The translations under genes were made by a program, and so were the position numbers. From assembly GCA_015999985.1 (NCBI GenBank), contig JAECRA010000036.1:1-43175 (forward strand): a stretch of 43,175 nucleotides of DNA. The letters run 5' to 3'. The notes under the pieces were generated by a model. That model ran no database searches and was not told the origin of the DNA. It saw nothing but the letters and a program-made list of their open reading frames with translations. Of the stretch, positions 7,886 through 16,163 are shown in pieces (the first letter of the stretch is position 1; each line of letters begins with the position of its first letter). The stretch is from Comamonadaceae bacterium. GTDB lineage: Bacteria > Pseudomonadota > Gammaproteobacteria > Burkholderiales > Burkholderiaceae_C.

Positions 7886-8665
7886 ATGAAAGAGAAGAGC
7901 GAAACCGTTGCTGCAGGGACAAGCAAGAGCACGCGTGCGTCAGGTGACTTTCGGGATGTCTACGCACGCCTGCGGCGTGACATCCTGTCCGGGGAAATGA
8001 AGCCCGGTGACATTCTGAACACCGTCCATATTTCCCAGACTTTCGGGGTAAGTCGCACGCCTGTACGCGAGGCCTTGCGCATGTTGCAGACTGAGGGCCT
8101 GGTAGACGCCCCCTATCAGTACCGGATGCGGGTGAAGGCCGTCTCGCCATCAGAAGTTGATGGTGTCTACGCCATCTGGATCCTGGCGCAAGCGCTTGCG
8201 GTGGGCCTTACATTGAATAAGACGACCGATCCTGAGCTCGACGAGTTGCGCACTGTCGTGGCTGACATGAATAAGATCACACCCATCAATGCACGGTCGA
8301 AGTCAGCTTGGGAAAAGTTGCATTTGAAGTACAACGCTCTGCTCAAAAGACACGCCGGACAGGAAGTCATGGCGACCATAGAAAGCTGTTGGCAGCGGTC
8401 GGAGCGGGCACGAAGCATGAACATGAGAGATGCGCCGCGCTCCTGGATGACTTCGCAAGCCGAGCACGTTGCGGTCCTTCGCGCCTTTGAACGAAGATCT
8501 GCATTGGATGCCTCCAGGCTGGTCAGTGAGCATCTGGCTAGAGTTGCGCTTGAGACGATCCATCTGATGGACCCTGACTATGTGCCGGTTGCCATTCCGG
8601 GAGCCCTGGCCATGGCGGCAGGTGGAAGCGGCAGCGTTCTTGGTCCGGCCGCAGCAGCCTCCTGA
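7886..8665 (+). CDS. GntR-family transcriptional regulator (FadR/FCD subgroup)
   Basis: 259 residues. The N-terminal winged helix-turn-helix runs from VYARLRRDILSGEMKPGDIL through ISQTFGVSRTPVREALRMLQTEGLV, the signature GntR recognition helix. The remainder is helical with few conserved residues and fits an FCD effector domain (EVDGVYAIWILAQALAVGLTL, HLKYNALLKRHAG, EHVAVLRAFERRSALDASRLVSEHL). The metal-binding pattern typical of FCD domains is only partly obvious. It lies 49 bp after the beta subunit, probably in the same transcript, and is the only regulator in the island. It is therefore the best candidate to bind the palindromes at 1772-1797 and 8919-8930 and so regulate its own operon. 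The effector is probably the pathway substrate or a product. Confidence 0.87.
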   Translation: MKEKSETVAAGTSKSTRASGDFRDVYARLRRDILSGEMKPGDILNTVHISQTFGVSRTPVREALRMLQTEGLVDAPYQYRMRVKAVSPSEVDGVYAIWILAQALAVGLTLNKTTDPELDELRTVVADMNKITPINARSKSAWEKLHLKYNALLKRHAGQEVMATIESCWQRSERARSMNMRDAPRSWMTSQAEHVAVLRAFERRSALDASRLVSEHLARVALETIHLMDPDYVPVAIPGALAMAAGGSGSVLGPAAAAS

Positions 8666-8737
8666 TCGCTGCGAGACGCGCATCGACGAAGCTAGAGTTC
8701 CTTCCGACCAAGTCATCCTTGGAGCCGGCTGCTCCCC

Positions 8738-8818
8738 CTGGGAGTGCCAAGCCCCAACTTGGCATTGCAGCGTTGGCAAAGCCCCCCGAATTGCCAAGCT
8801 GGAGCTTGGCGCTCCCAG
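8738..8818. repeat. 81-bp imperfect palindromic repeat (REP-like)
   Basis: CTGGGAGTGCCAAG at 8738-8751 is the inverted partner of CTTGGCGCTCCCAG at 8805-8818 (13 of 14). Two smaller hairpins nest inside: TGCCAAG/CTTGGCA around 8745-8764 and GCCAAGCT/AGCTTGGC around 8793-8810. No T-tract follows, so it is more likely a dispersed repeat than a terminator. The intergenic stretch 8666-8893 contains no supported gene. Confidence 0.6.
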
Positions 8819-8893
8819 AAAATACCACCTGCGTCCACTGCGCGTTCCGACGAAGCTGTAGTTGCGCCTGTCGCTAGGGGCGGCGTCATCTGG

Positions 8894-8930
8894 TTGACAT
8901 CCTCTGAATTGCAGGAATAATGGATCCATT
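8894..8930 (+). promoter_or_regulatory. Promoter and operator of the reductase gene
   Basis: TTGACA at 8894-8899, then AATAAT at 8916-8921 with a 16-base spacer, overlapped by the perfect 12-bp palindrome AATGGATCCATT at 8919-8930. The arrangement copies that at 1745-1797, where the -10 runs into the same palindrome. This points to common control of both halves of the island by the GntR-type protein. Confidence 0.65.
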
Positions 8931-9052
8931 TTTTGAGAGAAGGCTTGTCCCGCCTTGATTCGCCTCAGCATCAGTTAGCCCACTGTTACCGCCTGATGCT
9001 CTCGATCCGTGTGTTGGGTGCGAGCGTCTCGTCAATCCAGTCGTCGAAAACC

Positions 9053-10027
9053 ATGAAACCCATTGCATCAACCCCGCTTAGAGTCACGCTTGTAAAGCGC
9101 ATCGACGAAGCTCAGGATATCGCCAGCTTTGAATTGGCAACGTCCGACGGGCAGCCGCTACCAGCCTTCTCAGCCGGATCGCACATAGACGTGACAACGG
9201 GTGAAGGCCTGGTCCGGCAATACTCCTTGTGCAACGAGCCTTCCGAGACGCATCGGTACCTTATTGCTGTGTTGAAGGACCCCCAGTCAAGGGGTGGGTC
9301 CAAGTTCATGCATGAGCAGTTACGCGAGGGCGATGAACTGGAGATCAGCGCCCCCAAGAACCGTTTCGCGCTTGCGCATGAGGCGCCCTTCAGCTTGTTG
9401 CTGGCCGGCGGTATCGGCATCACGCCCCTGCTTTGCATGGCCGAGCGCCTGGACAGCATGGGCTCCAAATTTGAGATGCACTATCTAACGCGGTCGCAGG
9501 GGCGAACAGCATTCCGAAGTCGCATCAAGCATTCTCGTTTTGCTCCGCACGTTCACTTTCATCACGATGACGGAGACGTCAGCCAGAAGCTGGAAATAAG
9601 AGAACTCCTGAACAGGCACAACGGAAAAGCGCACCTATATTTCTGTGGGCCCGCTGGATTCATGGGCGCGGTGCTTGATGCCGTCAAGGCCCTACAGTGG
9701 CCGGAAGAGCAAGTTCATTACGAATACTTTGCGGGGGCTCCAGATTCTTCAGCCGATGCCGAGAGCTTTGAAGTCGAGATTGCCAGTTCAGGGACAGTCG
9801 TCGTTGTTCAGAAAGATCAAACGGCATTGGAGGCGCTCGTCAATGCAGAGGTGCAAATACCTTCGATGTGCGAGGAGGGCGTTTGCGGCACTTGCATTAC
9901 GCGAGTCCTGGCAGGTGTGCCGGATCACCGGGATCATTGCCTTACACCCGCGGAGCAAGCCGCCAATGATCTTTTTACGCCGTGCTGCTCTCGAGCTAAA
10001 TCAAGACGTCTGGTTCTAGACCTGTAG
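9053..10027 (+). CDS. PDR/VanB-type oxidoreductase (FMN or FAD, NAD, [2Fe-2S])
   Basis: 324 residues from ATG 9053; longer in-frame starts (8933 TTG, 8996 ATG) add non-conserved residues and none has a good Shine-Dalgarno. The order is a flavin-binding beta barrel with RQYSLCNEPSETHRYLIAVL, a NAD-binding domain opening with LLLAGGIGITPLLCMAERL, FCGPAGFM, then a C-terminal plant-type ferredoxin domain with Cys 273, 278, 281 (CEEGVCGTC) and Cys 311. This is the phthalate-dioxygenase-reductase/VanB layout, carrying electrons from NAD(P)H to the Rieske centre of the oxygenase at 6030. Together with the alpha and beta subunits it completes the enzyme, although it is placed after the regulator and has its own promoter. 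Confidence 0.92.
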   Translation: MKPIASTPLRVTLVKRIDEAQDIASFELATSDGQPLPAFSAGSHIDVTTGEGLVRQYSLCNEPSETHRYLIAVLKDPQSRGGSKFMHEQLREGDELEISAPKNRFALAHEAPFSLLLAGGIGITPLLCMAERLDSMGSKFEMHYLTRSQGRTAFRSRIKHSRFAPHVHFHHDDGDVSQKLEIRELLNRHNGKAHLYFCGPAGFMGAVLDAVKALQWPEEQVHYEYFAGAPDSSADAESFEVEIASSGTVVVVQKDQTALEALVNAEVQIPSMCEEGVCGTCITRVLAGVPDHRDHCLTPAEQAANDLFTPCCSRAKSRRLVLDL

Positions 10028-10150
10028 GAGGCAAAAAATTCACGCACTCTCCTGTAACTAGAAGGCAAGGAAATATCCGGGCTAAATGTTTCACGCCGAA
10101 GCAGTACATTCCAGGGTTTGTCCGCTAGTTTGAATACAAGGAGTGAATGC

Positions 10151-11065
10151 ATGAGCAACCCCCTCGATTTTTCCGGCCGCGTAGCCATTGTCACTGGTGC
10201 AGGCGGTGGCCTGGGTCGCTTGCACGCGCTGGGCTTGGCCGCGCGCGGAGCCAAAGTGCTGGTCAATGACTTGGGCGGTACCGTGAACGGTAGCGGCAGT
10301 TCAGCAACAGCAGCGCAAAAAGTAGTGGATGAAATCAAGGCCGCTGGTGGTGAAGCCATTGCCAACGGCGCTTCTGTGACGGATTTTCCTGCGGTGCAGG
10401 CCATGGTGCAACAGGCCATCGATACCTGGGGCCGTGTTGACATTTTGGTCAACAATGCGGGCATTCTGCGCGACAAATCGTTCGCGAAGATGGACCTTGA
10501 CGATTTCCGTCTGGTCCTGGACGTTCATCTGATGGGTGCCGTGCACACTACCAAAGCGGTGTGGCCGCACATGATCGCGCAAGGTTATGGACGCATTGTC
10601 ATGACCACCTCGTCCACCGGACTTTACGGGAATTTTGGACAAAGCAACTACGGCGCAGCCAAGTTGGCTCTGGTGGGCCTCATGCAGACTTTGAGCCTGG
10701 AAGGCGCCAAGCACGGCATTCGCGTCAATTGTCTCGCGCCTACGGCGGCCACCCGCATGACTGAAGGGCTCATGCCCGCCCCCGTTCTGGAGATGCTTCG
10801 TCCTGAAGCGGTGGTTCCCGCCATGCTGGTGCTGGCGTGCGAGGATTCGCCCTCGCGCACCACGCTGTGTGCCGGCGCAGGTACTTACGAAGCTGCTTTC
10901 GTCACGATGACCAAAGGCATGCACCTGGGCTTGACACCCGACACACCAGAGCGCCTGCTGGCTCATCTGGCAGACGTCACGAGCCGAACCGGCGATTCGG
11001 TTCCTGCGAGCGGGGCAGACCAGGGCACCAACGAGGTGACTCAGGCCATGGCGGCGCACCGCTGA
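10151..11065 (+). CDS. SDR-family (3R)-hydroxyacyl-CoA dehydrogenase-like protein
   Basis: 304 residues from ATG 10151, with AAGGAG at 10138-10143. The Rossmann loop is VTGAGGGLGRLHALGLAARGAKVLVNDLGG, followed by VNNAGILRDKSF, the catalytic Ser in MTTSSTGLYGNFGQ and Tyr/Lys in YGAAKLAL. The VNDLGG strand and the about 300-residue length resemble the dehydrogenase domain of peroxisomal multifunctional enzyme 2 (HSD17B4), whose bacterial relatives oxidise hydroxyacyl-CoA in fatty-acid or side-chain degradation. It lies 124 bp after the reductase and is followed by a hairpin terminator. It may be the last gene of the island or an unrelated lipid-metabolism gene; its base composition is closer to that of the housekeeping genes. 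Confidence 0.85.
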   Translation: MSNPLDFSGRVAIVTGAGGGLGRLHALGLAARGAKVLVNDLGGTVNGSGSSATAAQKVVDEIKAAGGEAIANGASVTDFPAVQAMVQQAIDTWGRVDILVNNAGILRDKSFAKMDLDDFRLVLDVHLMGAVHTTKAVWPHMIAQGYGRIVMTTSSTGLYGNFGQSNYGAAKLALVGLMQTLSLEGAKHGIRVNCLAPTAATRMTEGLMPAPVLEMLRPEAVVPAMLVLACEDSPSRTTLCAGAGTYEAAFVTMTKGMHLGLTPDTPERLLAHLADVTSRTGDSVPASGADQGTNEVTQAMAAHR

Positions 11066-11068
11066 TCT

Positions 11069-11087
11069 CGCGCTTAAGGCGCGTTTT
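11069..11087 (+). terminator. Short hairpin terminator after the SDR gene
   Basis: CGCGC (11069-11073), loop TTAAG, GCGCG (11079-11083), then TTTT. The stem is only five GC pairs and the T-tract short, so efficiency is uncertain, but the position four bases after the stop fits. Confidence 0.5.
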
Positions 11088-11223
11088 GCAAAAGCCGCGT
11101 ACTATATAAACGCGGTCAAAACCGGCGAATTACTGCGCAGGCAGGTCGCCGGGAGACCTCGCGTGCGCGCGGAATTGCCGCCTGTGATACCGTCGCCCCC
11201 CTGCCTGAGAAATGAGACACGAT

Positions 11224-12786
11224 ATGAAAAAGCTAAGGAGCCAGTTAGAGGCGCTGCCTGGCGATCGACTGCGGGGTATTCGCCGCGGTATCGAAAAAGA
11301 AAGCCTGCGTGTCCAACCAGATGGCCGGTTGGCGCTCACGCCTCATCCTGCTGCTTTGGGTTCGGCGCTGACCCACCCCCACATCACCACCGATTTCAGT
11401 GAGTCGCAGGTGGAATTGGTCACGGGCGTGCACGCAAGTGTAGAAGCTTGCCTGGACCAATTGACGCAGATCCATCAAGAAACCTATCGGGTGCTTGATG
11501 AAGCGGGCGATGAAATGCTCTGGGTTTCCAGCATGCCTTGCGCATTGCCCCCAGATGAAATGATCCCCTTGGGCTTCTACGGGAGTTCCAATGTGGCGCG
11601 CGCCAAAAGTGTCTACCGCATGGGTCTGGGCCATCGCTACGGCCGTCGCATGCAGACCATTTCGGGCATTCATTACAACTGGTCCATGCCTGGCGTGACC
11701 AGTGATGAGTATTTTGGTCTTATCCGAAATTTCCGCCGCCACGCATTCCTGATGCTGTTTCTGTTTGGTGCTTCGCCCGCGGTGTGTTCCTGCTTCGTGG
11801 AGGGGCGCCCTCATGAACTGCAGCCGCTGGGTGAAAACACCATGTACCTGCCGCATGCTACCTCGCTGCGCATGGGGCGCCTTGGCTACCAGAGCGAAGC
11901 GCAAACATCCCTGGCGGTCAGCTACAACAGCCTTGAGGGCTATGGCGCTTCGTTGGAAGACGCGTTGACACGCCCTTACCCTGCCTACGAGGCCGTGGGT
12001 TTGCGCAATCCCGGTGGAGACTACAACCAGTTGGCCACTACCTTGCTGCAGATCGAAAATGAGTTCTACGGCACTATCCGGCCCAAGCGGGTAATCTTCC
12101 CGGGTGAACGCCCTTTGCATGCCCTGCGCGAGCGAGGCGTGGAGTACGTCGAAGTGCGCCTGATGGACCTGGACCCGTTTGTACCTATTGGTATTACTGC
12201 CGAAACGGGCCGTTTCATCGACATGTTCCTCCTGCACGCGCTGTTGTCGGACAGCCCGCCAGACACTCCACAGGAAATTGCGGCCCTGGGGCGCAACCAG
12301 CACCGCACAGCCGCTCGTGGTCGTGAGCCCGGGCTGATGCTGGAACGCGATGGCGGGGAGATATCGCTGCAGCAATGGGGCACCGAATTGCTGAGTGAGT
12401 TTGATCCCATTGCAGATGCTCTCGACGCAGCCCATGGTGGCAACGCCTACCGCGTGGCACTTGATGCGGCGGTGGCGGCCATGCGTGCCCCTGAGAACCT
12501 GCCTTCCGCGCGCGTTCTCAACGCCATGCAAAGCGAATTTGAAAACAGTTTCATGGGCTTCGTGCGTGAGCGGTCTACTCAAACGCGCACCGAATTGCTT
12601 GCTTTGCCTTTTCCGCAGGAGTGGCAGCAGCATTTTGAAAAACTTGCCGCAGAATCTGTGCAGTCGCGCAAACGAATCGAAGCGTCTGACACTATGCCAT
12701 TCGAGCAATACCGTGAGGCCTACACCTCACCCGATCGACTCGGCTTGCGCTTGGGAGCGCTGATGGCCAACGCAGAATCCGTCTGA
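11224..12786 (+). CDS. gshA: Glutamate-cysteine ligase
   Basis: 520 residues, the length of the proteobacterial type-1 enzyme that joins L-glutamate and L-cysteine with ATP in the first step of glutathione synthesis. Family blocks include GIRRGIEKESLRVQPDG at the start, TTDFSESQVELVTG, WVSSMPC, IPLGFYGSSNVARAKSVYRMGLGHRYGRRMQ, SGIHYNWSMP, LGYQSEAQTSLAVSYNSL, ENEFYGTIRPKR and VEYVEVRLMDLDPF. ATG 11224 gives the family N-terminus MKKL; ATG 11212 is in frame four codons earlier. The Shine-Dalgarno is weak. The enzyme is cytoplasmic, and its gene stands alone between the terminator at 11069 and the phasin gene. Confidence 0.95.
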   Translation: MKKLRSQLEALPGDRLRGIRRGIEKESLRVQPDGRLALTPHPAALGSALTHPHITTDFSESQVELVTGVHASVEACLDQLTQIHQETYRVLDEAGDEMLWVSSMPCALPPDEMIPLGFYGSSNVARAKSVYRMGLGHRYGRRMQTISGIHYNWSMPGVTSDEYFGLIRNFRRHAFLMLFLFGASPAVCSCFVEGRPHELQPLGENTMYLPHATSLRMGRLGYQSEAQTSLAVSYNSLEGYGASLEDALTRPYPAYEAVGLRNPGGDYNQLATTLLQIENEFYGTIRPKRVIFPGERPLHALRERGVEYVEVRLMDLDPFVPIGITAETGRFIDMFLLHALLSDSPPDTPQEIAALGRNQHRTAARGREPGLMLERDGGEISLQQWGTELLSEFDPIADALDAAHGGNAYRVALDAAVAAMRAPENLPSARVLNAMQSEFENSFMGFVRERSTQTRTELLALPFPQEWQQHFEKLAAESVQSRKRIEASDTMPFEQYREAYTSPDRLGLRLGALMANAESV

Positions 12787-13023
12787 CAAGTCCTGTAGGC
12801 GCGCAGCTTGAGAGCTCCATCACACGGCGCTTTGGAGGGCGCTCTCTACCTTCTCGACCCTAAAAGTGTTTATAGTGAATAAGTAATTCTTGATGCAGCG
12901 TCGGCGCACCACGCATGCGGTCTTTGTGGCCCATGCGTGAGTGGCAATGAATAGCGTTGTAAATCGGTCCCCGAAGCTATATGGAGCATGGACTGTAAAG
13001 ATTCCATTTTTAGGAAGTAACTT

Positions 13024-13437
13024 ATGTCCTCCAGCCGCGGTCGTAGTCGAGAAGTCGCCACGCTGTTTCGTCAGAGCACGGACCTCGCGCTCGCAGCCCC
13101 GCAGGTTGTCGCCCATCGCATGGCGCGCATGACCGCAGGAAGTGGCGGCATGCCATCTGCTCGTGATCAGAAAGAGTTCACGCAAATGGTGGTAGAGAAA
13201 CAGGTGGCCTTTGGTCAAGCCTGGGTCGCCATGGTCATGCACGCGAGCATGTCCGGCCCATCTCTGTTCATGGCGATGGCTCAGCCCTGGGGCTCTCCCT
13301 GGACCGGGCAAGGTGCGCCTGCAGGCAAATCAGCTCTGGCCTTGTGGCAAAGTGCGACGCTCGGCATGCTCAATGCTGGATTAGCGCCTGTACGCGCCAA
13401 GGCGGTTGCAAATGCCAAGCGTCTCGCGCGCGGCTGA
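13024..13437 (+). CDS. Polyhydroxyalkanoate granule-associated phasin-like protein
   Basis: 137 residues, preceded by AGGAAG. The pattern VVAHRMARM...PSARDQKEFTQMVVEKQVAFGQAWVAM is that of small betaproteobacterial phasins, amphipathic helical proteins that coat polyhydroxybutyrate granules. The rest is Ala/Met-rich with SALALWQSATLGMLNAGLAPVRAKAVANAKRL, again helical and basic. No PHA synthase or depolymerase gene is nearby, so the role rests on the family resemblance alone. It is a single gene in a 237-bp AT-richer setting. Confidence 0.62.
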   Translation: MSSSRGRSREVATLFRQSTDLALAAPQVVAHRMARMTAGSGGMPSARDQKEFTQMVVEKQVAFGQAWVAMVMHASMSGPSLFMAMAQPWGSPWTGQGAPAGKSALALWQSATLGMLNAGLAPVRAKAVANAKRLARG

Positions 13438-13497
13438 TCACGGAGTTTGGCCTGGCCGAATCTTGTCGAATAGTCGAGGCGCTGCGCAAGGCATCGA

Positions 13498-13540
13498 CCC
13501 TTCGACACGCTCAGGACAGACCAAGCTTATCCCGAACGGG
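13498..13540. repeat. Dispersed intergenic repeat of the TTCGACACGCTCAGGAC type
   Basis: CCCTTCGACACGCTCAGGAC followed after about 10 bases by CCCGAACGGG. From general knowledge, near-identical strings recur between genes in many proteobacterial genomes. It lies between two convergent genes (phasin and TfoX-like). Only one copy is in this window, so its repeat status rests on recall. Confidence 0.45.
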
Positions 13541-13581
13541 GTTTAGGCTTCACTTTTCACCCCGGGGCAACGGATTGACGT

Positions 13582-13950
13582 TCAGCGCGAACGGCTTTTC
13601 TTCGATGCCAGCTTGGTAGCGGTTTTTGGCGCTGCTTTGGGTTTGGGCCTGGGCAGTGCTTCGGCTGTGGCCATCACCAATGAGCGCAGCCATTCGCGCT
13701 CGTCCCACCTGTCAGGTGTGACCAGAAGGTGGGGCTTCACTTTTTCATAGAATGTTCCCCACACCGGGGGATTCATGATGTCCACCCCGGCATCTGTGGG
13801 CTTGACATACAGCATGTCATTGCAAACAAAGCCTACGGGTTTGTCGTCTACATACACGCAGTATTCGCCGAACATTCGCCGCGAGCGCAGACCAGGCAGT
13901 TCGCCAAGCTGATCAAACAGAAATGCTAGCGTTTCGGGCTGGGTAGACAT
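13582..13950 (-). CDS. TfoX/Sxy N-terminal-domain protein
   Basis: 122 residues from the ATG at 13950, which has GGAG about ten bases upstream; the open frame extends further but without family features. The N-terminal TfoX-like domain is recognised by FLFDQLGELPGLRSRRMFGEYCVYVDDKPVGFVCNDMLYVKPT and WGTFYEKVKPHLLV. The last 25 residues form a Lys/Pro/Ala-rich basic tail. Stand-alone N-domain proteins are widespread and mostly of unknown function. Full-length TfoX/Sxy activates competence genes, but that should not be assumed here. It is convergent with the phasin gene. Confidence 0.8.
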   Translation of the reverse strand: MSTQPETLAFLFDQLGELPGLRSRRMFGEYCVYVDDKPVGFVCNDMLYVKPTDAGVDIMNPPVWGTFYEKVKPHLLVTPDRWDEREWLRSLVMATAEALPRPKPKAAPKTATKLASKKSRSR

Positions 13951-13999
13951 AGTGCGTGGGCTCCGCAGGAGTTGGCGTGCGAGGACGGGTTCACACCCA

Positions 14000-14044
14000 C
14001 AAGCTCGCTGCTCCGGCGAGACTATCCATAGAGCAGTGAGCTTG
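14000..14044. repeat. Long intergenic hairpin
   Basis: CAAGCTCGCTGCTC at 14000-14013 pairs with GAGCAGTGAGCTTG at 14031-14044 (13 of 14 plus a wobble), loop of 17 bases. It lies 18 bases beyond the stop of the minus-strand SDR gene. No T-tract follows on either strand, so it may be an mRNA 3' stabiliser or a poor terminator. Confidence 0.5.
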
Positions 14045-14062
14045 CCCCCATGTTCGAGTGTC

Positions 14063-14821
14063 TTATTTTGGTGCCAGTCTGATGGCACCGTCCAGACGAA
14101 TCACCTCGCCGTTGAGCATGTCGTTCTCAACGATCTGTTTGACGAGCTTGGCGTAGTCCTGCGGAGTGCCCAGGCGGCTAGGGAAAGGCACGCTGGCGGC
14201 CAGCGAGTCCTGTACTTCCTGGGGCATTCCGAACAGCATGGGCGTTCCGAACAGGCCTGGAGCAATCGTCATATTACGGATGCCGTTGCGTGCAAGATCC
14301 CTCGCGATCGGCAGAGTCATACCCACCACGCCACCTTTGCTGGCAGAGTATGCGGCCTGGCCGATCTGCCCATCGTAGGCCGCTACGCTGGCAGTGCTGA
14401 TCAGCACTCCGCGCTCACCAGTGTCTTCCGCTTCGTTCTTGGCCATGGCGTCAGCGGCCAAGCGAATCATGTTGAAAGTGCCCACCAGGTTGACCATGAT
14501 GGTTTTGGTGAACATTTCCAGCTTGTGCGGGCCGTTCTTGCCTACGGTTTTCTCAGCAGGCCCCACTCCTGCACAGTTCACCAGGCCCATCAGCTTGCCC
14601 ATGGAAACCGCCTTGGCCACTACCGCCTGGCCGTCAGCTTCATTGCTGACATCACATTTGAGGAACGCGCCACCAATCTCCTTGGCTACCGCTTCGCCTT
14701 TATCTGCCTGCATGTCGGCGACCAGCACCGTGGCGCCTTCAGCTGCAAGCATGCGTGCCGTGCCTTCGCCCAAACCGGAAGCACCGCCTGTGACGACGAA
14801 AACTTTACCCTTGATCTGCAT
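14063..14821 (-). CDS. SDR, 3-hydroxyacyl-CoA dehydrogenase type-2-like (HSD10-like)
   Basis: 252 residues with AGGAG before the ATG. The nucleotide loop is [29 protein letters not shown], then [27 protein letters not shown], the catalytic Ser in [15 protein letters not shown], Tyr/Lys in YSASKGG and the ending [37 protein letters not shown]. These match bacterial homologues of human HSD10, NAD-dependent (3S)-hydroxyacyl-CoA dehydrogenases of fatty-acid and branched-chain degradation. It is transcribed in the same direction as the NCS1 transporter, 37 bases after its stop, so co-transcription is possible. Confidence 0.87.
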   Translation of the reverse strand: MQIKGKVFVVTGGASGLGEGTARMLAAEGATVLVADMQADKGEAVAKEIGGAFLKCDVSNEADGQAVVAKAVSMGKLMGLVNCAGVGPAEKTVGKNGPHKLEMFTKTIMVNLVGTFNMIRLAADAMAKNEAEDTGERGVLISTASVAAYDGQIGQAAYSASKGGVVGMTLPIARDLARNGIRNMTIAPGLFGTPMLFGMPQEVQDSLAASVPFPSRLGTPQDYAKLVKQIVENDMLNGEVIRLDGAIRLAPK

Positions 14822-14858
14822 GGATGGCTCCTTTTAGTGTTGATTGTTTCAAGGTCGA

Positions 14859-16163
14859 TTATCTGTTCTCGGTGCTGCGCTGCCTTGTGAGATAGGAGGC
14901 TGCAAAGCAAACTGCCAGAGTGGGGAGGGCCGAGCCCGCCATCGGCACGATCTTGGGCAGCAGATGGTAGAGCCCAATACCGGCCGCCCAGATCAGGGTC
15001 GGGGTCCAGTGCACGCCTTGCGCACTGGCCAGTAACTGTTGAGCGTTGGCGCCAAAAGCCAGGCGGCCCAGAATGACGCCAAAAAGCGGCACGAACACCG
15101 AGCTCAGTAACAACAGGAACGGCTCCAGGCTATGCATGGGCAGCACCAGTGCAAAGGCCGTACAGGCAGCGGCAATGATGATTCCCCACCGACGTATGCC
15201 CCATTTGGGGAAAAGGCTGTGGGCAGAGACAGAGCCCGAATAGGCATCGCCGTAGGCGTTGTCCACCTCATCTATGAGAATGAGCGACAGCGCGATCAAC
15301 CCACCTTGAGCGAGTAGCAGGGCCGTGACAAGGTCCTGGCTGGGAAGCACCAGTGCCACTAGCACGCCCAATGAGTAGCACCACATATTGGCTATGGCGT
15401 ATCCCAGCCAGGTACCGCGCAACGCTGAGCGGCCACTACGCCCATGCCGGGCGTAGTCGGCTACCAGAGGTAGCCAAGAAATTGGCATCGCAATGACCAG
15501 GTCAAGCGCAGGAAATACACCCATTCCTCCTGTACCGGGCCGATTCCATAACGTAGAAAAACCTTGCGCTTGGGCGAGCGATAGAAACTGCCACGACAAC
15601 CACAACAGTGAAAGAACGACCAAAGGCAGTGCAACGCGTGCGATGAGCTGGCGTACAAGGCGCACCATGCTGCCGCTGATCAGCGCAATAACGACTGCAC
15701 CCCAGGCCAAGGTCGCTGCAAAGGGTGCCAGGCTGAACCCGGCTGCCACCCCGCCGGCCTCAATGAGGCCCGACTGCCGAGCCAGGGCCACAGTGGCATC
15801 GCGCATGACCACAAGCTCGAAAGCACCCCATCCGAGGAGCTGCACGATGTTGAGCACAATGGGAAGGCTCGCAAAACGGCGACCGTACACGGCGTGCATG
15901 AGGCCTGCACTTGCCAAGCCGCTGTCGCATCCCAGCTTGGCGACCCAGCCCAGCAGCCCCGCACCTATCATGGACCCTAGCACGATGGCAGCCACGGCCT
16001 GCGGGGTGCTCAGTGCCGGCATGAGGTACGAGCCGACCTGCATGACCAGCAGACCCACCCCCAGGCTAAACCATAGAGAGGCGTGATCGCGCAAACCAAA
16101 GGCGCGGTTTTGCGGCGCAATGGGCACCAAGGCTTCGTTGGTGGAGACGGTTACGGCGTTCAT
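14859..16163 (-). CDS. NCS1-family permease (CytX/cytosine-permease-like)
   Basis: 434 residues with about twelve hydrophobic segments, starting with FGLRDHASLWFSLGVGLLVM. MPISWLPLVADYARHGRSGRSALRGTWLGY is the NCS1 signature around segment 6, of the type seen in CytX (proposed hydroxymethylpyrimidine transporter) and CodB. NCS1 carriers import nucleobases, allantoin or pyrimidine vitamins by cation symport through the inner membrane. The ATG overlaps the reductase stop by 4 bp, so translation is coupled. No TPP-riboswitch-like motif is apparent upstream, which weakens the vitamin interpretation. The substrate is open. Confidence 0.75.
   Translation of the reverse strand: MNAVTVSTNEALVPIAPQNRAFGLRDHASLWFSLGVGLLVMQVGSYLMPALSTPQAVAAIVLGSMIGAGLLGWVAKLGCDSGLASAGLMHAVYGRRFASLPIVLNIVQLLGWGAFELVVMRDATVALARQSGLIEAGGVAAGFSLAPFAATLAWGAVVIALISGSMVRLVRQLIARVALPLVVLSLLWLSWQFLSLAQAQGFSTLWNRPGTGGMGVFPALDLVIAMPISWLPLVADYARHGRSGRSALRGTWLGYAIANMWCYSLGVLVALVLPSQDLVTALLLAQGGLIALSLILIDEVDNAYGDAYSGSVSAHSLFPKWGIRRWGIIIAAACTAFALVLPMHSLEPFLLLLSSVFVPLFGVILGRLAFGANAQQLLASAQGVHWTPTLIWAAGIGLYHLLPKIVPMAGSALPTLAVCFAASYLTRQRSTENR

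Noticed and set aside
8580..8861. 93-codon frame overlapping the end of the GntR gene
   Set aside because: Most of it translates the palindromic repeat at 8738-8818 and its start lies inside the regulator gene.
8676..9114. 16-bp identical string GCGCATCGACGAAGCT near 8677 and 9099, hinting at a duplicated reductase N-terminus
   Set aside because: Similarity stops immediately on both sides, and one 16-bp match in a 43-kb window is not improbable by chance.
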